A stretch of DNA of 5,685 nucleotides from an uncultured Chlorobiota bacterium (lineage in GTDB: Bacteria > Bacteroidota > Bacteroidia > Bacteroidales > JAADGE01), in NCBI GenBank assembly GCA_947311265.1, contig CAMZKQ010000211.1, positions 1-5,685 on the forward strand, in the 5' to 3' direction. The position numbers and the translations under genes were made by a program. Under the pieces are notes generated by a model. It was given only the letters and a program-made list of their open reading frames with translations. It made no database searches and was not told where the DNA came from. Shown piece after piece: positions 1 to 5,569 of the stretch. How positions within the stretch are numbered: the stretch's first letter is position 1; each line of letters starts with the position of its first letter.

Positions 1-543
1 TAGGTTGTGCCTACGTAAAGAGTCTATAATTTTCATGGTCGTCATGTTAGTATAGAGTAGATTTTCTATTCGGACATCTCGCTTTATTTTGTTTACTTTC
101 TTCTCCACTTGGTCGAGCTCGGCATCTGTAAATTTTCGCCCTGTAACAATATAAAATTCAGAAGCCGAAGAGGCTTTTTTGGGGTTTACAATATCACTTT
201 GCCTAGCGGCAACAATAGCCCCTTTTTTATGAAAAAATTGGGGCAAAATTTCTGCAGGAACGGTATAATTTACTGTACCACTTTTTGTTGCCCCTGTTTC
301 TATGGTAAACGATTTAATTACTTTCTGAAAAAGCATATTGTTATAAAACCCTTTTTCAACCAATGTAATAAAGTTGCTCTTGTGTTGAGGGGTTTCGTTG
401 TAGAGCTTTGCTTTTATTATCCCGTAAGGGGTTTTAATATTTACAATGGTATCTTTTTCTTTTTTTTCGCCATCGCTACAGCCCGAAGCAAAAGCGAGCA
501 AAAGTAGCACTGCTATAAATATATTTAATGTATTAAATTTCAT
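1..543 (-). CDS. Cyclophilin-type peptidyl-prolyl isomerase lipoprotein (partial, C-terminus outside window)
   Basis: Reading the minus strand from the ATG at 543-541 gives 181 codons without a stop to the window edge. The N-terminus is a lipoprotein signal: a hydrophobic stretch (residues 8-19) ending in a lipobox with Cys22 (AFASGC). The following SDGE resembles the acidic export signal of Bacteroidota surface lipoproteins, so the protein is probably outer-membrane anchored. Residues 32-136 follow the cyclophilin fold order: TPYGIIKAKLYNETP (38-52), NFITLV (57-62), GFYNNMLFQKVIKSF (65-79), VPAEILPQFFHKKGAIVAAR (95-114), SEFYIVTG (128-135). The family isomerises X-Pro bonds and aids folding of exported proteins. 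Several residues used by active cyclophilins are replaced: Lys74 for the catalytic Arg, Glu82 for a Gln, and Glu129 for the Gln of SQF; Phe79 is kept. Residues from about 138 are a charged helical extension, as is common in Bacteroidota members. Family assignment is firm; isomerase activity is doubtful. Confidence 0.9.
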   Translation of the reverse strand, partial: MKFNTLNIFIAVLLLLAFASGCSDGEKKEKDTIVNIKTPYGIIKAKLYNETPQHKSNFITLVEKGFYNNMLFQKVIKSFTIETGATKSGTVNYTVPAEILPQFFHKKGAIVAARQSDIVNPKKASSASEFYIVTGRKFTDAELDQVEKKVNKIKRDVRIENLLYTNMTTMKIIDSLRRHNL

Positions 544-561
544 AAATCATATCTTAAAACA

Positions 562-569
562 CAAAAGTA
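562..569 (-). promoter_or_regulatory. Candidate -7 element of the cyclophilin lipoprotein gene
   Basis: On the minus strand this reads TACTTTTG, an exact match to the Bacteroidota -7 consensus TAnnTTTG, 18 bp before the start codon at 543. No clear TTG -33 element is visible at the expected distance, so only the -7 half is supported. The implied leader is very short, around 10-15 nt. Confidence 0.5.
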
Positions 570-623
570 CAAACTATTGCTAAGAAATCATTATTTCTTT
601 ATAAAAAAAGGTAGAAAGTTTTT

Positions 624-654
624 TTTGGGGAAGTAGATATAAGGTGTAATTTCG
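624..654 (+). promoter_or_regulatory. Candidate promoter of the wtpA-like gene
   Basis: TTTG at 624-627 lies 19 bp before TAATTTCG at 647-654, which matches TAnnTTTG at seven of eight positions. The spacing fits the Bacteroidota TTTG/TAnnTTTG promoter. Transcription would begin near 660, giving a leader of about 15 nt before the ATG at 676. The sigma factor assignment is inferred from the motif only. Confidence 0.45.
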
Positions 655-675
655 AATTTCATTTAAAATAAAAGT

Positions 676-1557
676 ATGGGGGATTTAAAACTATTACTGT
701 ACACATTTAGCTTGTTGTTTTTATTTTCTTGCACTGAAAAAAAGAGGCAAACAGAAGTAATTGTTTTCCAAGCAGGAAGTCTAGCAAAGCCTTTTCGAGA
801 ATTGAAAAATGCCTTTGAAAAAGAAAATCCACAAATTAAAGTGCGTATAGAAATTTCAGGCAGCGTAGAATGTGCCAGAAAAATAGCAGATTTAGGAAAA
901 AATTGCGATATAATTGCTTCGGCAGATTATAAGATTATAGAAAAAATGCTACTCCCTAAATACACCGACTCTGTACGGAAATTTGCCACCAATGCAATGG
1001 TAATTGCATATCGGGAGCATTCCCAACTTGCAGATGAAATAAACCAAGAAAATTGGTACCGCATTTTGCCAAAATCGGCAGTTTTTTTTGGGCGTTCCGA
1101 CGAAAACCATGACCCCTGCGGATACCGTACTATTTTGCTTTGGCAACTGGCAGAAAGCGTTTACCAGCAAGAGAATTTTACTAAACAGATGCTTGCAAAA
1201 GATAGGGCATTTATTCGCCCAAAATCTTCTGAACTACTTGCTTTGCTCGAAACTGGTGCAATAGATTATGCCTTTCTGTACAAATCTGTTGCTTTACAGC
1301 ACAAGCTAAAATATATTAATTTGCCTAAGGCAATTAATTTAAGCGATTTTTCGCTTTCAGAAAACTACAAAATGGCAAGCATTGAAATTCAAGCAAGCAA
1401 AAATAAGAACATTAAAATACACGGTGCACCAATAATTTTTGGAATAAGTGTCTTGAAAGCCTCAAAAGATAAGCCCGCTGTAAAACACTTTTATAAATTT
1501 TTATTCTCCGAAAAAGGGAAAGCTATTTTTAAAGCTAATGGTTTGCCACTGATTTAA
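676..1557 (+). CDS. wtpA: WtpA/ModA-type tungstate/molybdate ABC transporter substrate-binding lipoprotein
   Basis: This 293-residue protein is the solute-binding component of an oxyanion ABC importer. It has a signal peptide with a short lipobox (LFSC, Cys19), so it should be a lipid-anchored periplasmic protein. Family landmarks are in order: QAGSLAKPF (32-40), NPQIKVRIEISGSVECARKI (51-70), CDIIASADY (77-85), DPCGYR (146-151), IRPKSSELLALLETGAIDYAF (180-200), YKSVALQH (202-209), and a C-terminal FYKFLFSEKGKAIFKANG (272-289). Oxyanion-contact candidates are Ser35, Ser63, Asp146 and Tyr202. Archaeal WtpA proteins are longer, about 330-345 residues, because of an insert between DPCGYR and the RPK segment that is absent here. 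From memory, archaeal proteins have Glu directly after RPK for octahedral coordination; here it is Ser184. No permease or ATPase gene is adjacent, and the gene appears monocistronic. The split between tungstate and molybdate cannot be decided. Confidence 0.88.
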   Translation: MGDLKLLLYTFSLLFLFSCTEKKRQTEVIVFQAGSLAKPFRELKNAFEKENPQIKVRIEISGSVECARKIADLGKNCDIIASADYKIIEKMLLPKYTDSVRKFATNAMVIAYREHSQLADEINQENWYRILPKSAVFFGRSDENHDPCGYRTILLWQLAESVYQQENFTKQMLAKDRAFIRPKSSELLALLETGAIDYAFLYKSVALQHKLKYINLPKAINLSDFSLSENYKMASIEIQASKNKNIKIHGAPIIFGISVLKASKDKPAVKHFYKFLFSEKGKAIFKANGLPLI

Positions 1558-1604
1558 ACTTAAATTTATTTTAATTACAGAGGCGCGTTTTTTGATATTT
1601 TTAC

Positions 1605-1612
1605 TAGCTTTG
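1605..1612 (+). promoter_or_regulatory. Candidate -7 element of the DUF3276 gene
   Basis: TAGCTTTG matches the Bacteroidota -7 consensus TAnnTTTG exactly. No good TTTG lies 19-21 bp upstream; the nearest, at 1591-1594, is only 10 bp away. Transcription would start near 1619, which favours the ATG at 1649 over the TTG at 1592 as the start of the downstream gene. Confidence 0.5.
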
Positions 1613-1648
1613 TGGCGTAAAAAAATAGTTATTATCAAGAAAATACCA

Positions 1649-2089
1649 ATGAGCGATTTGAACGAAAAAAAGTACTACGAACAAAACGAAATTTTTACCG
1701 AGCAGGTAAAAGCAGGAAAAAGGACTTACTACTTCGACATGAAGGAAACTAAAAAAGGCGACCGCTACCTTGTTATAACCGAACGCAATAGGCGATACAA
1801 AGAAGACGGAAGTTTTAGAGTTGAAAAGCAAAAAGTATTTTTATTTGAAGAGGATTTTGAAAACTTTAAACAAGCCCTAAACAACGCCTCTGCTTTTTTT
1901 AATTCCACTGAAAAACGAGAGGATAAGTACACAAATAAAGACGTAAACGATAGCAATGAAGAAGAAATAGAGTATTACCAGCCCCCAGAAATGCTAAGAA
2001 AAAAGAAAAAGAAAGAGGAACCATCAGACGAAGATATAAAGGACTCTTCTTATTTTACAGATATTAATTTTGACGATATATACGATTGA
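1649..2089 (+). CDS. DUF3276 family PUR-fold (PurA-like) nucleic-acid-binding protein
   Basis: The product has 146 residues if translation starts at the ATG at 1649. A longer frame opens at TTG 1592 but lies across the candidate -7 element, and its extra residues (FLLALWRKKIVIIKK) do not look like the family. Residues 14-85 show the DUF3276/PUR repeat: EIFTEQVKAGKRTYYFDMKE (14-33), GDRYLVITERNRRY (37-50), FRVEKQKVFLFEEDFENFKQAL (56-77). These give the beta-strand and final-helix order of a PUR domain, which in eukaryotic Pur-alpha and in the Borrelia homologue binds single-stranded DNA or RNA. One such repeat would have to dimerise to form a complete PUR fold. Residues 86-146 are a low-complexity tail: acidic, then a run of basic residues (RKKKKK, 117-122), then acidic again, ending NFDDIYD. 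The protein is probably cytoplasmic and stands alone between its own promoter and terminator. Its cellular role is not known to me. Confidence 0.85.
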   Translation: MSDLNEKKYYEQNEIFTEQVKAGKRTYYFDMKETKKGDRYLVITERNRRYKEDGSFRVEKQKVFLFEEDFENFKQALNNASAFFNSTEKREDKYTNKDVNDSNEEEIEYYQPPEMLRKKKKKEEPSDEDIKDSSYFTDINFDDIYD

Positions 2090-2112
2090 TAATGAGGTAG
2101 ATATGATGGTTG

Positions 2113-2128
2113 CCTAATACCCTAATAC
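2113..2128 (+). repeat. Perfect tandem duplication of an 8-mer
   Basis: The octamer CCTAATAC occurs twice head to tail, directly abutting the terminator stem at 2129. Two copies are too few to assign a function; slippage is the simplest explanation. Confidence 0.6.
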
Positions 2129-2161
2129 AAAAACTCGATATGTAAATAATCGAGTTTTTTT
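2129..2161 (+). terminator. Intrinsic terminator after the DUF3276 gene
   Basis: An 11-bp perfect inverted repeat (AAAAACTCGAT at 2129-2139 and ATCGAGTTTTT at 2149-2159) encloses a 9-nt loop and is followed by a T-run at 2155-2161. It lies 40 bp after the DUF3276 stop codon. The A-run on the 5' side means it could also act on transcripts from the opposite strand, but no gene converges on it here. Confidence 0.88.
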
Positions 2162-2190
2162 GCCTTTATTAAAATAAAAGGCTTACTTTG
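2159..2190 (+). promoter_or_regulatory. Candidate promoter of the hisH-OMP-SPOR-NTF2 operon
   Basis: TTTG at 2159-2162 and TTACTTTG at 2183-2190 are separated by 20 bp. The latter is one mismatch from TAnnTTTG. Transcription would begin near 2197, giving a leader of about 54 nt before the ATG at 2251. The -33 element is formed by the end of the upstream terminator T-tract. No operator or riboswitch was recognised in the leader. Confidence 0.55.
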
Positions 2191-2250
2191 TATAGCAACT
2201 ATTCTAAAACACAAGAAGAGCTTGCCCATAAAACGAATTGAGAACACAAA

Positions 2251-2877
2251 ATGATAACAATTATAGACTATAAAGCCGGCAATGTAAAATCAGTACAAAA
2301 TATCCTTAAAAAAATTGGCTGCAAATCTATATTATCCAGCAAAATTGAAGACATAGAAAATGCAGAACGCCTAATTCTCCCCGGAGTAGGGGCATTCGAC
2401 CACGGCATGCAAAAACTTGAAGATTCAGGCTTAATCCCAATATTGAACAAGAAAGTACTAGAAGATAAAACGCCAATTTTAGGCATCTGCCTTGGGGTAC
2501 AGCTATTTACTAAGGGCAGCCACGAAGGCAAAAAAAAAGGGCTCGGCTGGTTCGATGCCCAAACCGTAGCTTTTGATAAAAAACAACTTGGCAGTACTTA
2601 TAAAATCCCACACATGGGCTGGTCAGAAATACTGTATGATGCAGATAATGAGCTTTTTAAAGATTTTCATGAAACCCCACCACGCTATTATTTTGTACAT
2701 TCGTACCATTTAAAAGCAAATAATGATGCAGACATTTTAGCAAAAACAACTTATGGCTACGAATTTGTAGTAGGATTAGAAAAGGAAAATATTGTAGGGG
2801 TACAATTTCACCCAGAAAAGAGCCATAAATTTGGCATGCAATTTTTACGCAATTTTATTGAAAAAACAAAACAATGA
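2251..2877 (+). CDS. hisH: HisH-type class I glutamine amidotransferase (HisH2-like)
   Basis: The 208 residues match the full length of HisH, which hydrolyses glutamine and passes ammonia to a HisF-type synthase. Key parts are IIDYKAGNVKSVQ (4-16), the HisH oxyanion segment PGVGAF (44-49), the nucleophile motif GICLGVQLF with Cys80 (78-86), IPHMGW (119-124), YYFVHSYH (146-153), and the His-Glu pair in FHPEK (His187, Glu189). The triad is intact, so the enzyme should be active. Details such as GLGWFDAQTVAF, TTYGYEFV and EKSHKFGMQFLRNF recall, from memory, the HisH2 copies of O-antigen and nonulosonic-acid clusters, which work with HisF2 and a WbpG-like sugar amidotransferase, more than histidine-operon HisH. 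No hisF, other his gene or amidotransferase is in the window. It opens a tight operon and overlaps the next gene by 4 nt (ATGA). A role in histidine synthesis cannot be excluded. Confidence 0.88.
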   Translation: MITIIDYKAGNVKSVQNILKKIGCKSILSSKIEDIENAERLILPGVGAFDHGMQKLEDSGLIPILNKKVLEDKTPILGICLGVQLFTKGSHEGKKKGLGWFDAQTVAFDKKQLGSTYKIPHMGWSEILYDADNELFKDFHETPPRYYFVHSYHLKANNDADILAKTTYGYEFVVGLEKENIVGVQFHPEKSHKFGMQFLRNFIEKTKQ

Positions 2878-3593
2878 AACTTAAACCTTTAATTTTCATA
2901 ATAGTTATAATCCTTTCAGGAACAGTAGTTTATCCGCAAGGTGGCTATTTACGCTGGGGCGTAACAGGAGGCGGAAATATCTCCAACTTCTTGGGGCCTG
3001 ACAAACCCAAAGTGTACGAATACGGCTTTGGAGCATCGCTTGGGCTCTATACTGACTACCGCATGACCACCCACGTCTCTATCTGGACGGAATACAACTA
3101 CGTGCATAGGAGTGTACAGTTTTCCGAAAATATAAAATACCTAGAAGGTGGGCGAATGGTAATCGATGAGCGAAACGAGTTTTTTCATGTCCCAGTAATT
3201 TTTAAAGTCCGGCAGGATAACGAAGTATTTAACGCCACATTTGGCGTTGGCGGCTCAGCCTCTATACTCACCCGAAAAGTACGCAGTATCCAAGTGTATA
3301 TCAACGACTTTCCAATTATAAAAGACCCCTTTTACAGCAGCGTTCCCACTTGGGCAGATTTTGGAGCTACAGCCACTGGCACTCTGCATTACAGAGCTGC
3401 TTTTTTAGATGTGAAATATTACATGAGCCTGCGTAATATTTTTCAAGGCGAAGATGCCAGAGAAATGCGTTATCAAACCGCCACTATTTCTATGGGATAC
3501 GAATTTAACCACCCCGAACCATTTGGGAATAAACGCAGAAGAATCAGTGCATGGCTGGGCTTAAAATATAAAGTGAAACACCTTTTTAAATAA
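2874..3593 (+). CDS. Exported outer-membrane beta-barrel (porin-like) protein
   Basis: This 239-residue protein starts with a signal peptide (hydrophobic residues 5-19, probable cleavage near YPQ, 20-22). Most of the remainder reads as alternating amphipathic beta-strands rich in aromatic and glycine residues: LRWGVTGGGNISNF (26-39), YGFGASLGLYTDYRM (50-64), VSIWTEYNYVHRSV (68-81), FFHVPVIFKV (103-112), ATFGVGGSASILT (121-133), TWADFGATATGTLHY (159-173), AAFLDVKYYMSLRNIF (175-190) and TATISMGYEF (202-211). The opening WGVTGG...SNF resembles the Bacteroidota outer-membrane beta-barrel (PF13568-like) families, and the expected barrel is small, around eight strands. A basic tail (KRRR, 220-223) and a further hydrophobic segment follow. 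The ATG overlaps the hisH stop in an ATGA junction, so translation is probably coupled. Substrate or partner is unknown. The family call rests on strand pattern rather than a diagnostic motif. Confidence 0.75.
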   Translation: MKLKPLIFIIVIILSGTVVYPQGGYLRWGVTGGGNISNFLGPDKPKVYEYGFGASLGLYTDYRMTTHVSIWTEYNYVHRSVQFSENIKYLEGGRMVIDERNEFFHVPVIFKVRQDNEVFNATFGVGGSASILTRKVRSIQVYINDFPIIKDPFYSSVPTWADFGATATGTLHYRAAFLDVKYYMSLRNIFQGEDAREMRYQTATISMGYEFNHPEPFGNKRRRISAWLGLKYKVKHLFK

Positions 3594-3609
3594 GCAATAT
3601 TGATAAAAC

Positions 3610-5088
3610 ATGAGAAACAGCACCATAATAGTATTCATCTTAATTTTAGTAAGCTTTAATAGCATTGCACAAGAAAAAGCAACTGCCAATGCCAACGAGG
3701 TCGCTAAATTTTTAGCTGGTAAGCCATCAATAAAGTACGCAAAATTGCAAAAAAAAAGTTGGTACAAAACCCACAAAAAGGACATAAATTGGGGTTGGAA
3801 TCAATACACAAAAAAGACACTTGAACAGATTAAAACATGGAATACTACAACAGGATTGCCCACAAAATCCTATAGCGGAACATTATTTTACCCTTTTTCA
3901 GGCCCCGATTTTTTGTATGCCAATGCCTTTTTTCCTAATGCCAAAAACTATATAATGCAGGGCTTAGAAGCCCCCGGTAAATTGCCAGATTTTAATAAAA
4001 TCCCAGAGAATACGGTAAAAAATTACCTTATAAAGTTACGAAAATCGTTGAGTTACATCAATAAGTCAGGCTATTTTGTTACCACACAAATGCTAGATGA
4101 ATTTTCAGATTTACAGCTCAATGGCACTATACATGTAATGCTTTATTACCTTGCGAAAAATAATTTTGAAGTAATAGAAACACAAAAAATCTATATCACC
4201 AAAAAAGGAAAAGCTAAGGTGTATTCAAAATACCCAGGCAACTCCTTTTTAAAAGGTGTAAAATATACTTTTAAGAAAGTAGGCGAAGAGCAAATAAAAA
4301 CAGCATATTACCTTAGAGTAAATGCCGAAAATCAGGCTTTGCGTTATCACCCTGAATTTTTAAAATTTGTTGCCTCTTTTGGGAAATCTACAACCTATTT
4401 AAAATCAGCATCTTACTTGATGCACAATAAAGAGTTTATTACAATCCGAAATTTTGTATTAAAAAACAGTAATGATATTCTGCAGGACGATACAGGGCTG
4501 GATTACAGCGATTTGAATAAAAAATTTGATATTCGACTTTTCGGAGAATACACCAAAACAATTAAAGTCTTTAATTACCGCTTTCAAAAAGACCTACAAC
4601 TGGCATTAAGCAAAGAAAAACGCAATAAAGATTTACCCTTCCATATTGGTTACAACCGCTGGCACGATGAAGCGATTTTAATGTACGCAGTAGCTAACCC
4701 AAATAAAAAAACAGAATCTGTAGAGACCATTGCCAAAACTACAACAGTACCAATAATTAAAAAAAATGAAGCTGAAAATAACTCAACGGAAGTGCTTAAA
4801 GGTATTGAAAATAAAGATGTTGTTACTTTTAAAGTCCAAATAACAATGTCAAATGTACCCATTACTAATAAAAAATATTTCAGTAAACTGGGTTATCAAC
4901 CAGATGTTTACAAAGAAAAAGGGAACTACAAATACACCATCGGTAACGAAACAACTTATGCCGCTTGCAAACAGTACAAATCAGCCGCAAAAGCACTTGG
5001 CTTCGACGACGCATTTACAGTGGCCTTTTACAAAGGCCAACGGATAGACGTAATAAAAGCAATTAAACTACAAAAAAACGACCATTAA
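3610..5088 (+). CDS. Exported protein with an unrecognised core domain and C-terminal SPOR-like domain
   Basis: The 492-residue product has a signal peptide (hydrophobic 5-19, cleavage near SIAQ, 18-21). Residues 40-85 are a Lys/Trp-rich, probably helical lead-in. Residues 86-357 form a core that looks like a conserved enzyme or binding fold, but I cannot name its family. Striking blocks are FYPFSGPDFLYANAFFPNA (93-111), YIMQGLEAPGKLPD (114-127), LRKSLSYINKSGYFVTTQM (143-161), LQDDTGLDYSDL (291-302), IRLFGEYTKTIKVF (308-321) and LPFHIGYNRWHD (342-353). A Thr/Asn/Glu-rich linker (365-403) leads to residues 404-487, which match the Bacteroidota SPOR-like pattern: VTFKVQITMS, NYKYTIGNETTYAACKQYKSAA, then GFDDAFTVAFYKGQRIDVIKAI. 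SPOR domains bind denuded peptidoglycan glycan strands, so a periplasmic, wall-associated location is inferred. It lies 16 bp after the beta-barrel gene, with no promoter between them, and 0 bp before the next gene. Confidence 0.85.
   Translation: MRNSTIIVFILILVSFNSIAQEKATANANEVAKFLAGKPSIKYAKLQKKSWYKTHKKDINWGWNQYTKKTLEQIKTWNTTTGLPTKSYSGTLFYPFSGPDFLYANAFFPNAKNYIMQGLEAPGKLPDFNKIPENTVKNYLIKLRKSLSYINKSGYFVTTQMLDEFSDLQLNGTIHVMLYYLAKNNFEVIETQKIYITKKGKAKVYSKYPGNSFLKGVKYTFKKVGEEQIKTAYYLRVNAENQALRYHPEFLKFVASFGKSTTYLKSASYLMHNKEFITIRNFVLKNSNDILQDDTGLDYSDLNKKFDIRLFGEYTKTIKVFNYRFQKDLQLALSKEKRNKDLPFHIGYNRWHDEAILMYAVANPNKKTESVETIAKTTTVPIIKKNEAENNSTEVLKGIENKDVVTFKVQITMSNVPITNKKYFSKLGYQPDVYKEKGNYKYTIGNETTYAACKQYKSAAKALGFDDAFTVAFYKGQRIDVIKAIKLQKNDH
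5021..5039 (+). repeat. Perfect inverted repeat inside the SPOR-domain coding sequence
   Basis: TGGCCTTT (5021-5028) and AAAGGCCA (5032-5039) form an 8-bp perfect stem with a 3-nt loop, ending 49 bp before the start codon of the next gene. No T-run follows, so it is not a standard terminator. It encodes part of the conserved TVAFYKGQ segment, so the palindrome could simply be coding coincidence. Confidence 0.5.
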
Positions 5089-5565
5089 ATGAATGTAAAT
5101 AAAAAACTAATAGAACAATTTTATACTGCTTTTGCAGCCGCAAATGCAGATAAAATGAACGCTTGCTATCACGATAATATTGAATTTTCAGACCCAGCAT
5201 TTGGACAACTCAAAGGCGAAAAAGCAAAAGCAATGTGGGCGATGCTTTGCCAAAATGGCAAAGATTTAAAGGTTACATTAGTAAGCTCAGAGGCTTATGA
5301 AAAAGAAGGGACTGCACAATGGAATGCAAAATATATTTTTAGCAAAACAGGGCGGGAAGTCGAAAATATAATCCATGCAAAATTCAAATTTGCCGAAGGA
5401 AAAATAATAAAACACGACGATACTTTCAACCTAAGGAAATGGGCTGGGCAAGCCATGGGCATCAAAGGCAAAATACTAGGAGGTACTCGCTTTTTTAGGG
5501 AGCGGTTGCAAGAACAAACAAACTACATGCTAAAAAAATACATGGAAAATAAAGCTAAACATTAA
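5089..5565 (+). CDS. NTF2-like / SnoaL-like family small protein
   Basis: The 158-residue protein has the order of a SnoaL-type cone-shaped NTF2-like domain: first helices LIEQFYTAFAAANADKMNACY (7-27), HDNIEFSDPAFGQLKG (28-43), helix EKAKAMWAMLCQ (44-55), then strands KVTLVSSEAY (61-70), GTAQWNAKYIFSKTGREVENIIHAKFKF (74-101) and EGKIIKHDDTFN (103-114), with a C-terminal helical extension (115-158). Candidate pocket residues by analogy are Asp35, Trp78, Tyr82, His96, His109 and Asp111. The fold is used by ketosteroid isomerases, polyketide cyclases and many small-molecule-binding proteins, so fold alone does not give a reaction. There is no signal peptide, so it should be cytoplasmic. Its ATG directly follows the TAA of the preceding gene, in the same frame, implying reinitiation by terminating ribosomes. 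It is the last gene of the operon. Confidence 0.85.
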   Translation: MNVNKKLIEQFYTAFAAANADKMNACYHDNIEFSDPAFGQLKGEKAKAMWAMLCQNGKDLKVTLVSSEAYEKEGTAQWNAKYIFSKTGREVENIIHAKFKFAEGKIIKHDDTFNLRKWAGQAMGIKGKILGGTRFFRERLQEQTNYMLKKYMENKAKH

Positions 5566-5569
5566 GCCT

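Noticed and set aside
109..507. Long open frame on the plus strand
   Set aside because: It is antisense to the cyclophilin lipoprotein gene, whose minus-strand frame shows clear family motifs and a lipobox; the plus-strand translation is Cys/Phe-rich and resembles no family.
1592..1648. Upstream TTG start extending the DUF3276 protein by 19 residues
   Set aside because: The extension overlaps the candidate -7 element at 1605-1612 and adds residues unlike the family; the ATG at 1649 places the PUR domain at the expected distance from the N-terminus.
1558..1648. Possible terminator between the wtpA-like gene and the DUF3276 gene
   Set aside because: Only 4-bp AT inverted repeats are present and no GC-containing stem precedes a T-run.
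2162..2182. Second hairpin (GCCTTT / AAAGGC) after the terminator
   Set aside because: The stem is only 6 bp with a 9-nt loop and no T-run follows; it lies in the spacer of the candidate promoter and is probably chance.
2251..5565. Histidine biosynthesis operon
   Set aside because: Only a hisH-like gene is present; none of the following genes encodes another histidine enzyme.
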